Assembly: GCF_023151265.1 (NCBI RefSeq)
Contig: NZ_JAKLJH010000014.1
Span: 1-32,513 of the forward strand
Direction: 5' to 3'
Origin: Flavobacterium sp.
GTDB lineage: Bacteria; Bacteroidota; Bacteroidia; Flavobacteriales; Flavobacteriaceae
DNA length: 32,513 bases
Shown here: positions 1 through 8,221 of the stretch, piece after piece
Layout: each line of letters starts with the position of its first letter
How positions within the stretch are numbered: position 1 is the stretch's first letter
Notes under the pieces: generated by a model
Told to the model about the DNA's origin: nothing
Databases searched by the model: none
What the model saw: only the letters and a program-made list of their open reading frames with translations
Program-made: the position numbers and the translations under genes

Positions 1-56
1 ATATCAATTTCAACTTATTCTTACAGTATTAATAAATTTTTTTCAATTAGTTTAAG

Positions 57-88
57 AAAGCAATCTTTTAATGAAAGGTTGCTTTTTT
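57..88 (+). terminator. Hairpin terminator of a gene upstream of the window
   Basis: AAAGCAATCTTT-TAATG-AAAGGTTGCTTTTTT: stem (one G-U) followed by a T run. Confidence 0.65.
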
Positions 89-163
89 ATTTAATCATAG
101 ATTCTAACTATCAAATTATAAAAACTTTAAACTTTTAAACTTTTAAACTCCTAAACTTCTTAT

Positions 164-171
164 TATCTTTG
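164..171 (+). promoter_or_regulatory. Bacteroidetes-type -7 box upstream of mrp
   Basis: TATCTTTG matches TAnnTTTG about 70 nt before the ATG; no clear -33 element. Confidence 0.45.
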
Positions 172-242
172 CAATCTAAAATCAGTCTGAATAAAAACGT
201 AAGTTGTTCTGTTTTAAACTGATTTATTAAAAACTCGAAAAA

Positions 243-1382
243 ATGAAACTAGATAGAAAAGAAATTTTAGCTGCATTAGAAACCATTTCAATTGCAGGTG
301 AAGGAAAAAATATGGTGGAAAGTGGTGCAGTTCAAAACGTAATCACTTTTGGAGATGAAGTAGTAGTTGATTTACTTTTATCAACGCCTGCTTTGCATAT
401 TAAAAAACGTGCTGAAGTAGATATCATCAAAGTAATCCACGAAAAAGTATACGAAAAAGCCAAAGTAAAAGTAAATATCAAAGTAGAAGCACCAGAAAAA
501 CCAGAAAATCCAAATTTAATTCGTGGGAAACAAATTCCTGGAATTTCAAATATTATCGCAGTTGCTTCAGGAAAAGGTGGTGTAGGAAAATCTACGATTA
601 CTGCAAATCTTGCTGTAACTCTATCTAAAATGGGATTCAAAGTTGGTGTTTTAGATGCGGATATCTACGGACCTTCGATGCCAATCATGTTTGATGTTGA
701 AAACTCAAAACCTATTTCGGTTGAGGTGGATGGCAAATCAAAAATGCAACCCGTTTCAAGTTACGGTGTAGAAATTTTGTCTATCGGATTTTTCACAAAA
801 CCAGACCAAGCGGTTATTTGGAGAGGTCCAATGGCTGCTAAAGCTCTAAACCAAATGATTTTTGATGCCAACTGGGGCGAATTAGATTTCATGTTAATCG
901 ATTTACCACCAGGAACAGGCGATATTCACTTATCAATTATGCAATCGTTGCCAATTACTGGAGCCGTTGTGGTAAGTACACCTCAAGCAGTTGCTCTAGC
1001 TGATGCTAAAAAAGGAGTTTCGATGTTTATGTCAGAATCGATTAATGTTCCTGTTTTAGGAATTATCGAAAATATGGCGTATTTCACTCCAGAAGAACTT
1101 CCTGAAAATAAATATTATATCTTTGGTAAAGAAGGTGCTAAAAACTTAGCAGAAGATTTACAAGTACCTCTTTTAGGAGAAGTACCATTAGTACAAAGTA
1201 TTCGTGAAGCAGGTGACTATGGTCGTCCAGCGGCATTGCAAACGGCTTCAGTTTTAGAGGGTGTTTTCGAGAATATTACAAGAAATGTAGTGCAAGAAAC
1301 GGTAAATCGTAACGAAACATTACCACCTACAGAAGCTATCAAAATAACAACAATGGCAGGTTGTTCTGCTGTAAAAAAATAG
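243..1382 (+). CDS. Mrp/NBP35 family Fe-S carrier P-loop ATPase
   Basis: N-terminal MIP18/DUF59-like domain, then ASGKGGVGKST Walker A and DLPPGTGD. Confidence 0.93.
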   Translation: MKLDRKEILAALETISIAGEGKNMVESGAVQNVITFGDEVVVDLLLSTPALHIKKRAEVDIIKVIHEKVYEKAKVKVNIKVEAPEKPENPNLIRGKQIPGISNIIAVASGKGGVGKSTITANLAVTLSKMGFKVGVLDADIYGPSMPIMFDVENSKPISVEVDGKSKMQPVSSYGVEILSIGFFTKPDQAVIWRGPMAAKALNQMIFDANWGELDFMLIDLPPGTGDIHLSIMQSLPITGAVVVSTPQAVALADAKKGVSMFMSESINVPVLGIIENMAYFTPEELPENKYYIFGKEGAKNLAEDLQVPLLGEVPLVQSIREAGDYGRPAALQTASVLEGVFENITRNVVQETVNRNETLPPTEAIKITTMAGCSAVKK

Positions 1383-1387
1383 TATTC

Positions 1388-1450
1388 AGTTTACAGTCTC
1401 AGTTTACAGTTTAAGCTGTTTACTGCGACTGAAAACTGCGACTGAAAACT
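1388..1450. repeat. Imperfect inverted repeat of 7-nt-like units
   Basis: Arms 1388-1410 and 1428-1450 are complementary at 20/23 positions; fills most of the mrp-nifU gap. Confidence 0.8.
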
Positions 1451-1458
1451 AAAAAAAT

Positions 1459-1698
1459 ATGACTACATTAGAAATAAAGGAGAATGTTGAAAAAGCATTA
1501 GATGAAATTCGTCCGTTTTTGAATTCGGATGGTGGCAACATCTCATTAGTAGAAATTATTGAAGACAAACATGTTAAAGTTCGTTTAGAAGGTGCATGTA
1601 CCAATTGTAGTTTAAGTATCAGTACGATGAAAGCTGGTGTAGAAACTACAATTAAAAAGTATGTCCCTCAAATTGAAACTGTAGAAAATATTGCCTAG
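1459..1698 (+). CDS. NifU-like C-terminal domain Fe-S scaffold protein
   Basis: LDEIRPFLNSDGGNISLVEI ... GACTNCSLSISTMK with CxxC. Confidence 0.92.
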   Translation: MTTLEIKENVEKALDEIRPFLNSDGGNISLVEIIEDKHVKVRLEGACTNCSLSISTMKAGVETTIKKYVPQIETVENIA

Positions 1699-1774
1699 TA
1701 AAGCAATAGTATGATATAAATCATATTTCTACACTTTACGAGTTTGTTACTTTGCTACTTTCAAAATTAAAAAA

Positions 1775-2833
1775 ATGATTCAAACAGATATTCTTATAAT
1801 CGGTGCTGGTCCTACGGGACTTTTCGCTGTTTTCGAAGCCGGACTTTTACAACTTAAATGTCATATCATTGATGCCTTGCCACAACCTGGCGGGCAATTA
1901 GCAGAATTGTATCCTAAAAAACCTATCTTCGATATTCCAGGTTATCCTTCCGTTTTAGCTGGAGACTTGGTAACGAATTTAATGGAACAAATTAAACAGT
2001 TTCAACCTGGATTTACCTTGGGAGAAACCGCTGAAACTATTGAAAAATTAGAAGACGGAACTTTTATAGTAACCACTAACGAAGGTACAAAACACCAAGC
2101 AAAAGCAATTGCTATTGCAGGTGGTTTAGGAACTTTCGAACCAAGAAAACCAATTTTAAAAGATATCGAATTCTACGAAAAAGAAGATCGTGGAGTAGAT
2201 TACTTTGTAAAAGATCCAGAAAAATATCGTGGAAAAAACATCGTTATCGCAGGTGGAGGTGACTCTGCTTTAGATTGGAGTATTTTCTTATCGAATGTAG
2301 CAAATTCCGTGACTTTAGTTCACAGAAGAAACGAATTTCGTGGTGCTTTAGATTCGGTTGAAAAAGTACAAGAATTAAAGAACGCTGGAAAAATTAAATT
2401 AGTTACACCAGCTGAAGTTGTTGGGTTTAATGGTAGTGAAAGAATTACCGCTGTTGACATTGAAGTTAACGGTGCCAGAATGAAAGCAGAATGTGATTAT
2501 TTTATTCCACTTTTCGGATTAACGCCAAAATTAGGACCAATTGCCAACTGGGGATTAGAAATCGAAAAGAATGCTATCAAAGTAAATAACGCTTTAGATT
2601 ATCAAACCAATATCGACGGAATTTACGCTATCGGTGACGTAAACATCTATCCAGGAAAACTAAAGTTGATTTTATGTGGTTTCCACGAAGCAACTTTAAT
2701 GTGCCAAAGTGTATACAACAGAATCAATCCAGGAAAACGTTACGTGTTGAAATATACCACCGTTTCTGGAGTAGATGGTTTTGATGGAACAAGAAAAGAA
2801 GCTGAAAAAGCTGTTGTAAAATCGATTGATTAA
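1775..2833 (+). CDS. NAD(P)/FAD-dependent oxidoreductase, ferredoxin-NADP reductase-like (thioredoxin reductase fold)
   Basis: IIGAGPTGLFAVFEAG FAD motif, VIAGGGDSALDW NADP motif, IYAIGDVN. Confidence 0.9.
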   Translation: MIQTDILIIGAGPTGLFAVFEAGLLQLKCHIIDALPQPGGQLAELYPKKPIFDIPGYPSVLAGDLVTNLMEQIKQFQPGFTLGETAETIEKLEDGTFIVTTNEGTKHQAKAIAIAGGLGTFEPRKPILKDIEFYEKEDRGVDYFVKDPEKYRGKNIVIAGGGDSALDWSIFLSNVANSVTLVHRRNEFRGALDSVEKVQELKNAGKIKLVTPAEVVGFNGSERITAVDIEVNGARMKAECDYFIPLFGLTPKLGPIANWGLEIEKNAIKVNNALDYQTNIDGIYAIGDVNIYPGKLKLILCGFHEATLMCQSVYNRINPGKRYVLKYTTVSGVDGFDGTRKEAEKAVVKSID

Positions 2834-2843
2834 ATAAAATTTT

Positions 2844-2896
2844 GTTTCAAGTTTCAGGTTTCATGTTAAACGAACCTGAAACCTGAAACTTGAAAC
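2844..2896. repeat. Perfect 19-bp inverted repeat built from GTTTCAA/GTTTCAG heptamers
   Basis: GTTTCAAGTTTCAGGTTTC (2844-2862) is the exact reverse complement of GAAACCTGAAACTTGAAAC (2878-2896); 15-nt loop. Confidence 0.9.
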
Positions 2897-2908
2897 CTGA
2901 AACTAAAA

Positions 2909-3241
2909 ATGCCACAAGACGTAACCATTTTCATAACCGACAGAAACGGAGTTAAACACGAAGTGTTAGCGCCAACCGACATGAATATGAACATCATGGA
3001 GTTAATTCGTTCCTATGAATTAGCTGAAGAAGGAACCGTTGGTGTTTGTGGTGGAATGGCCATGTGTGCATCTTGTCAGTGTTATGTTTTAAACGATGTA
3101 GTGTCTTTAGAACGTAATCCAGATGAAGAAGCCATGCTTTGGGAAGCCTATCATGTTAAGGATAATTCACGACTTGGCTGCCAAATTCCAATCACAGAAG
3201 ATTTAGAAGGTTTAGAAATTGAAATAGCACCAGAACAATAA
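2909..3241 (+). CDS. 2Fe-2S ferredoxin
   Basis: CGGMAMCASCQC cysteine cluster and a distal Cys (LGCQI). Confidence 0.92.
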   Translation: MPQDVTIFITDRNGVKHEVLAPTDMNMNIMELIRSYELAEEGTVGVCGGMAMCASCQCYVLNDVVSLERNPDEEAMLWEAYHVKDNSRLGCQIPITEDLEGLEIEIAPEQ

Positions 3242-3242
3242 A

Positions 3243-3267
3243 AAAAGCGAGAAGAAATTCTCGCTTT
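3243..3267. terminator. Bidirectional terminator between ferredoxin and DUF3050
   Basis: AAAAGCGAGAA-GAAA-TTCTCGCTTTT between convergent genes. Confidence 0.75.
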
Positions 3268-3272
3268 TGCTT

Positions 3273-4055
3273 TTATACTAATTCATGCTTGTGTTCCACT
3301 TGCTCTTCAATGGCATTCCAAAGTCCGATTCTTTTTTCCAAAGCTAAAACCGAAACTTCTTGTACTTCTTTCCATTTTTGTTCAGAATCACCGCAAAGTT
3401 CTGCAATCATTTGCATTGCCATTGGACCGTGCTCATCAGCGTCTAATTCAATATGTCTTTCGAAATAGTAAATTAGTTTAGATAAATCAGTTTCTGGGAA
3501 GTTTTGCTGAAAGTTTTTCAAGATTTCAGTAAACATATTCGGAATCAGATCTTCTCTTCCAAAAGTAAAAGCCGCCGCAATTTCATGAGGTTTTCCTTGT
3601 TCAATCACACGGAAAGTAAAATCTAAAAATGCTTTCACATTCGGATGTAAATCACTTTGTTTAATCGATACAAAAATGTTTTTCGTTTCTTCCACATTCT
3701 TCAAAAACGCATTGATTTGAGTAGTAGAAGCGCCACATTGCGTCATAGCATCCAAATACATTTCAAAATGACTTTGACGCGCGCCATCCAATGTTAAATC
3801 AGTTTCTTCAGCTACAACAATTTCATTAATCAAATAACGAATTTCTGGATTTCCAATAGGTAACCAAGGCGTTGTAGTGCAAGTTAATTTATTCTGTAAG
3901 GCTTTTAGTAACGACATAAAATCCCAAACCGCATAAATGTGGTTTTCTAAGAAACAATGTAAATCGTCAATCGTTTTTACTTTATTATACAACGAATGGT
4001 TTAGTAATTGTTCTTTATGATTTTGAATCGATTGGTTTATGGTTTGAATATTCAT
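3273..4055 (-). CDS. DUF3050-type (heme-oxygenase-like fold) protein
   Basis: All-helical, SHFEMYLDAMTQ and ERHIELDADEHGPMAMQM; consistent with DUF3050 from memory. Confidence 0.8.
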   Translation of the reverse strand: MNIQTINQSIQNHKEQLLNHSLYNKVKTIDDLHCFLENHIYAVWDFMSLLKALQNKLTCTTTPWLPIGNPEIRYLINEIVVAEETDLTLDGARQSHFEMYLDAMTQCGASTTQINAFLKNVEETKNIFVSIKQSDLHPNVKAFLDFTFRVIEQGKPHEIAAAFTFGREDLIPNMFTEILKNFQQNFPETDLSKLIYYFERHIELDADEHGPMAMQMIAELCGDSEQKWKEVQEVSVLALEKRIGLWNAIEEQVEHKHELV

Positions 4056-4124
4056 AAGGCAATTTTTAATTTATATACGAAATTCTAACTTCATTTGGTT
4101 TTGAATCCGTACACTACAAATGTA

Positions 4125-4154
4125 AAAATGCTTCCCTAAAAAGAGAAGCATTTT
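4125..4154 (-). terminator. Hairpin terminator after acyl-CoA dehydrogenase
   Basis: AAAATGCTTC ... GAAGCATTTT stem. Confidence 0.65.
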
Positions 4155-4178
4155 GTATCAATTTTATCTATTGTTTAA

Positions 4179-5357
4179 TTATTTGAATGCAGGGAAACCT
4201 GTAACATCCATACCTGTAATTAACAAGTGAATGTCGTGAGTTCCTTCGTAAGTCACTACAGATTCTAAATTCATCATATGTCTCATGATAGAATATTCAC
4301 CTGTAATTCCCATTCCACCAAGCATTTGACGTGCATCACGAGCAATAGTTAACGCCATGTCAACATTGTTTCTTTTTGCCATCGAAATTTGAGCTGTTGT
4401 AGCTTTTCCTTCGTTACGTAAAACACCTAATCTCCAAGTTAATAATTGCGCTTTCGTGATTTCAGTAATCATTTCAGCTAATTTCTTTTGTTGTAATTGC
4501 GTAGCTCCAATTGGTTTGTCAAATTGAATTCTTTCTTTTGAATAACGCAAAGCAGTATCATAACAATCCATTGCTGCTCCAATCGCTCCCCAAGCAATTC
4601 CATAACGTGCCGAATCTAAACAGCCTAGTGGCGCTCCTAATCCAGATTTGTTTGGTAATAAGTTTTCTTTCGGAACTTTTACGTTGTCAAAAATAAGCTC
4701 TCCAGTTGCAGAAGCTCTTAACGACCATTTATTGTGTGTTTCAGGAGTTGAAAAACCTTCCATTCCTCTTTCCACGATTAATCCGTGAATTCTTCCTTCT
4801 TCGTTTTTAGCCCAAACTACAGCAATATCAGCAAAAGGTGCATTCGAAATCCACATTTTAGCACCATTTAAAAGATAATGATCGCCCATATCTTTAAAAT
4901 TAGTTACCATTCCACCTGGATTTGAACCGTAATCTGGCTCTGTTAAACCAAAACAACCAATGAATTCTCCAGTGGCTAATTTTGGTAAATATTTCATTCT
5001 TTGTTCTTCGTTTCCGTATTTCCAAATTGGATACATCACCAATGAAGATTGAACCGAAGAAGTCGAACGTACACCCGAATCTCCTCTTTCAATTTCTTGC
5101 ATGATTAATCCATAAGAAATTTGATCTAATCCAGCACCACCATATTCTACTGGAATATATGGACCAAATCCACCAATTTCTCCTAAACCTTTTACGATTT
5201 GATGTGGAAATTCTGCTCTTTGTGCGTATTCTTCAATAATTGGAGATACTTCTTTTTTTACCCAAGCACGTGCAGCATCACGTACCATTTTATGTTCGTC
5301 AGATAATAATTCGTCTAATAAATAATAATCTGGAGATTGAAATAAGTCTGGTCTCAT
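4179..5357 (-). CDS. Acyl-CoA dehydrogenase (glutaryl-CoA dehydrogenase-like)
   Basis: GCFGLTEPDYGSNPGGM, WISNAPFADIAVVWAK, YEGTHDIH. Start moved from GTG 5378 to ATG 5357 because a TAnnTTTG box covers 5378-5385. Confidence 0.93.
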   Translation of the reverse strand: MRPDLFQSPDYYLLDELLSDEHKMVRDAARAWVKKEVSPIIEEYAQRAEFPHQIVKGLGEIGGFGPYIPVEYGGAGLDQISYGLIMQEIERGDSGVRSTSSVQSSLVMYPIWKYGNEEQRMKYLPKLATGEFIGCFGLTEPDYGSNPGGMVTNFKDMGDHYLLNGAKMWISNAPFADIAVVWAKNEEGRIHGLIVERGMEGFSTPETHNKWSLRASATGELIFDNVKVPKENLLPNKSGLGAPLGCLDSARYGIAWGAIGAAMDCYDTALRYSKERIQFDKPIGATQLQQKKLAEMITEITKAQLLTWRLGVLRNEGKATTAQISMAKRNNVDMALTIARDARQMLGGMGITGEYSIMRHMMNLESVVTYEGTHDIHLLITGMDVTGFPAFK

Positions 5358-5377
5358 AGTTTTTGATTTGAAAGTCA

Positions 5378-5385
5378 CAAAAGTA
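5378..5385 (-). promoter_or_regulatory. Bacteroidetes-type -7 box for acyl-CoA dehydrogenase
   Basis: TACTTTTG on the minus strand, with a TTG about 20 nt further upstream. Confidence 0.5.
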
Positions 5386-5427
5386 AGTAAAGATTTTTAA
5401 CAAATCAACGAACAAGTGTTATAATTT

Positions 5428-5502
5428 TATAAGAAGCTTTTTCCAGCTATCCGCTCTATTCCCGATAGCTATCGGGAGATGCCGCTACTATCTGGGCTAG
5501 GG
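5428..5502 (-). ncRNA. Candidate Flavo-1-like structured RNA/dispersed element
   Basis: Minus strand CCCTAGCCCAGATAGTAGCGGCATCTCCCGATAGCTATCGGGAATAGAGCGGATAGCTGGAAAAAGCTTC directly after the trmN6 stop; contains an 18-bp perfect palindrome. The Flavo-1 name is from memory. Confidence 0.45.
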
Positions 5503-6099
5503 TTACATCTTCAAATAAAACTCTTTCGTCAATTCGATGTATTCCGAAGTATAATTATGTCTGGAAATTTCAATGATTAATTCATCAATTAAAGGAGTTT
5601 GTTCTATTCGGCAAAAAGCCAATAAACTTCTTTTAATTTCTGATGTTGGTGTGCCTTTTACACGAGTAATTTTTAGTGGAAATAAATCCAATTCTTTACA
5701 CATAGCAACAAAACGCTCTTCTTCTTTATAAGGAATAATAACTGAATCGGTGTAAAAAGGCGGATTGGAAATGATTAAATCATACTCATCTTCAGGTTCG
5801 TCCACAAATTCATCCAAACCGGCATGAAAACAAAATAATTTATCACCCCAAGGCGACGCTTCAAAATTTTCGACACATTGTTCGTAAGCGTCTTCATCAA
5901 TTTCAATCGCGTCGATTTGTTCAGCTTTGCTTCTTTGGGCTAACATTAAGGACAAAATTCCAGTTCCGGCACCAATATCTAAAACATTGTAAGGATTATT
6001 GATTAATGGAGACCAAGCGCCAAGCAAAACGCCATCTGTGCCAATTTTCATAGCACAACGATCTTGATTAACGAAAAATTGTTTGAATTTGAAAGTCAT
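5503..6099 (-). CDS. trmN6: tRNA1(Val) (adenine(37)-N6)-methyltransferase
   Basis: FKQFFVNQDRCAMKIGTDGVLLGAW, DIGAGTGILSLMLAQR SAM motif, IISNPPFY. Confidence 0.88.
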   Translation of the reverse strand: MTFKFKQFFVNQDRCAMKIGTDGVLLGAWSPLINNPYNVLDIGAGTGILSLMLAQRSKAEQIDAIEIDEDAYEQCVENFEASPWGDKLFCFHAGLDEFVDEPEDEYDLIISNPPFYTDSVIIPYKEEERFVAMCKELDLFPLKITRVKGTPTSEIKRSLLAFCRIEQTPLIDELIIEISRHNYTSEYIELTKEFYLKM

Positions 6100-6104
6100 T
6101 GGAA

Positions 6105-6632
6105 TTATCCAAGATATAAATCAACCAAACCTTCAGGAGTTTCTAAAGTAATGGTTTTGTTTTCTCTGTCAAGAGCAATAATGAAATCATCAATAAGCGG
6201 AATTAAGATTTCAGTTCCGTTTTTATCGATTTCAAAAAGTGGTTGAGCGCCACTATCATTAATTGCAGTAATTTTTCCAATGTTTCCTCTCATTAAGTCG
6301 ATTACATCAAATCCAATTACTTCGTGGTAATAAAACTGAGTGCCTTCTAATTTGGGTAGCATAGAAAGTGGAAGATAGATTTCGCTTCCCATGATTTCGT
6401 CTGCTTCTGCTTCTGTTTGAATGTCTTCAAAACGAATACGTAAGAATTTTTCTTTGTGAAGCGAACTGCTTTCAATAAAAAATGGAACCAGACTTTTGTT
6501 GATTTCAACAAAAACTGATTCCAAATTTTGATACAATTCGGGTTCATCGGTGTCTAAATACGCCAATACTTCCCCTTTGAAACTAAATTTTTTTGCGATT
6601 TTACCTAAATAGAAACAATCTTCTTTACGCAT
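6105..6632 (-). CDS. rimM: Ribosome maturation factor RimM
   Basis: YLGKIAKKFSFKGEVLAYLDTDEPE; LIPLIDDFI; located next to rpsP. Confidence 0.93.
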   Translation of the reverse strand: MRKEDCFYLGKIAKKFSFKGEVLAYLDTDEPELYQNLESVFVEINKSLVPFFIESSSLHKEKFLRIRFEDIQTEAEADEIMGSEIYLPLSMLPKLEGTQFYYHEVIGFDVIDLMRGNIGKITAINDSGAQPLFEIDKNGTEILIPLIDDFIIALDRENKTITLETPEGLVDLYLG

Positions 6633-6647
6633 GGAATCGCTATAAAA

Positions 6648-7202
6648 TTATGCTTGAGTTTCTTCGTTGTTTTCTTCAACAGCAGGAGCTTCTTCAGCAG
6701 CAGCCTCAACTACTTCTTCAGCAACTTCTTCTGTAGCTTCAGCAGCTTTTGCAGCCTCAGCTTGAGCAGCAATACGTTTTGCGTTTGCTTCTTGTTCAGC
6801 TTTTAAAGCTTTTGCTTTTGCATCAGCTTCAGCTTTAGATAAACCTGATTTCTTAGCATCAACTTTACCAGCTTTTTCTTCTAACCAAGTAGCTAATTTA
6901 GCATCAGCTTGTTCTTGAGTTAAAGCACCTTTACGAACTCCTCCATCTAAGTGGTGTTTTAATAAAGCACCTGTGTAAGATAAAATTGCTCTTGCAGTGT
7001 CAGTTGGCTGAGCACCATTGTGTAACCATTGTGCAGCTTTTTCGATGTTTAAATCGATAGTTGCAGGGTTAGTGTTTGGATTGTAAGTTCCGATTTTCTC
7101 TAAGAATTTACCATCTCTTTTTGATCTTGCATCTGCTGCAACAACCCAATAAAAAGGTTTCCCTTTTTTTCCGTGTCTTTGTAATCTAATTTTTACTGAC
7201 AT
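6648..7202 (-). CDS. rpsP: 30S ribosomal protein S16 with long Ala/Glu-rich C-terminal extension
   Basis: MSVKIRLQRHGKKGKPFYWVVAADARSKRDGKFLEKIGTYNP. Confidence 0.97.
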   Translation of the reverse strand: MSVKIRLQRHGKKGKPFYWVVAADARSKRDGKFLEKIGTYNPNTNPATIDLNIEKAAQWLHNGAQPTDTARAILSYTGALLKHHLDGGVRKGALTQEQADAKLATWLEEKAGKVDAKKSGLSKAEADAKAKALKAEQEANAKRIAAQAEAAKAAEATEEVAEEVVEAAAEEAPAVEENNEETQA

Positions 7203-7249
7203 AATCTTGTGATTAATTTGAGGTTCTCGACCTCGGTTATTTAAGGGTG

Positions 7250-7257
7250 CAAATATA
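7250..7257 (-). promoter_or_regulatory. -7 box of the rpsP operon
   Basis: TATATTTG on the minus strand, 48 nt upstream of rpsP; -33 spacing not ideal. Confidence 0.45.
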
Positions 7258-7375
7258 TAAAACTTTGCAATACAAATCCATAAGTTGTCTGAAAATATTT
7301 TTTTCGATAAAATGTTTTTATTTCAATAAAAAAGTTATTTTTGTTACCTACATATTATAACGAACTTAATTTAAG

Positions 7376-8068
7376 ATGAAAAAAATAGTTTCTTTGTTTG
7401 CGCTTGTTGTTGCTTTTTCTTCGTGTCAAGAGGATCTTCAAACTAATAATCCAGCTTTTCAAGCCAAACAAAATGATGTTTACTGGAGAGCAAGTGATGC
7501 AAGAGTTAGTGTTGATGAGGATGGTAGAATGATAATTACTGCCTATAATCTATACGAGACGGTAACTTTAGAAACGTCAAGTACAGATCCTGGAGTTTAT
7601 GTTTTAGGAACAACTAATCAAGATAACTTTGCTTCTTATTCTAATGAAATTGATGGTTTTGAAGATTATTACGATACAGGCTTGTACACTGGACCTGCGT
7701 TTAAGGTTTCAGGAATGATTAATAGAGGTACAGGTTATCAAGCTTCTGCTGGTGCTCAAACAACTGGAGGAACTGGATCTGGATTAAGAGTAGCTACCCA
7801 AACAACAAATGGCACTGTAACGGCAATTACTGTTGTAGCGAGAGGTATTGGTTACACGCCTGGAGATGTTGTTACAATTGTGGGAGGAAACAATATGGCA
7901 TCTTTTAGAATTATCAATATTCAACAAAGTAATGGTGAAATCGAAATTGAAGAAGTTGAAAACGGATTGTTTACTGGAACGTATAAATTTAATGCAGTTA
8001 ATGAAAATGGTGAAGTAATTACTTTTTCAGAAGGTGTATTTTATAAGATTCCACTTTCAACATTCTAA
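7376..8068 (+). CDS. Lipoprotein of unknown function (DUF6252-like ends with inserted Gly-rich module)
   Basis: Lipobox LVVAFSSC; YVLGTTNQDNFASY; internal GTGYQ...GIGYTPGDVVTIVGG. Confidence 0.7.
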   Translation: MKKIVSLFALVVAFSSCQEDLQTNNPAFQAKQNDVYWRASDARVSVDEDGRMIITAYNLYETVTLETSSTDPGVYVLGTTNQDNFASYSNEIDGFEDYYDTGLYTGPAFKVSGMINRGTGYQASAGAQTTGGTGSGLRVATQTTNGTVTAITVVARGIGYTPGDVVTIVGGNNMASFRIINIQQSNGEIEIEEVENGLFTGTYKFNAVNENGEVITFSEGVFYKIPLSTF

Positions 8069-8087
8069 AAAACAATTTAAAAATAGT

Positions 8088-8120
8088 AAAACCATCTGGA
8101 GCAATTCAGATGGTTTTTTG
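8088..8120 (+). terminator. Hairpin terminator after the lipoprotein gene
   Basis: AAACCATCTG-GAGCAATT-CAGATGGTTTTTTG. Confidence 0.85.
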
Positions 8121-8138
8121 TTTTGTTGATAACTTAAA

Positions 8139-8169
8139 TTGGCATTCAATAACTTAAAATGTATTTTTG
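8139..8169 (+). promoter_or_regulatory. Bacteroidetes-type promoter of dnaE
   Basis: TTG (8139) - 20 nt - TATTTTTG (8162-8169). Confidence 0.5.
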
Positions 8170-8221
8170 TTTTTATTCAAAATCAGCTTTTAAATTTTTC
8201 TAAAGCTTAATTATCAGATAG

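Noticed and set aside
332-640. 102-aa minus-strand ORF inside mrp
   Set aside because: Fully antisense to a clear Mrp CDS and has no recognisable domain; same logic applied to other antisense ORFs such as 8710-8892, 10669-11106, 12340-12639, 16006-16344, 18785-19030, 23325-23660, 26051-26407 and 28993-29256.
2844-2896. CRISPR-like repeats
   Set aside because: Arms are inverted and tandem heptamers without spacers; no cas genes in the window.
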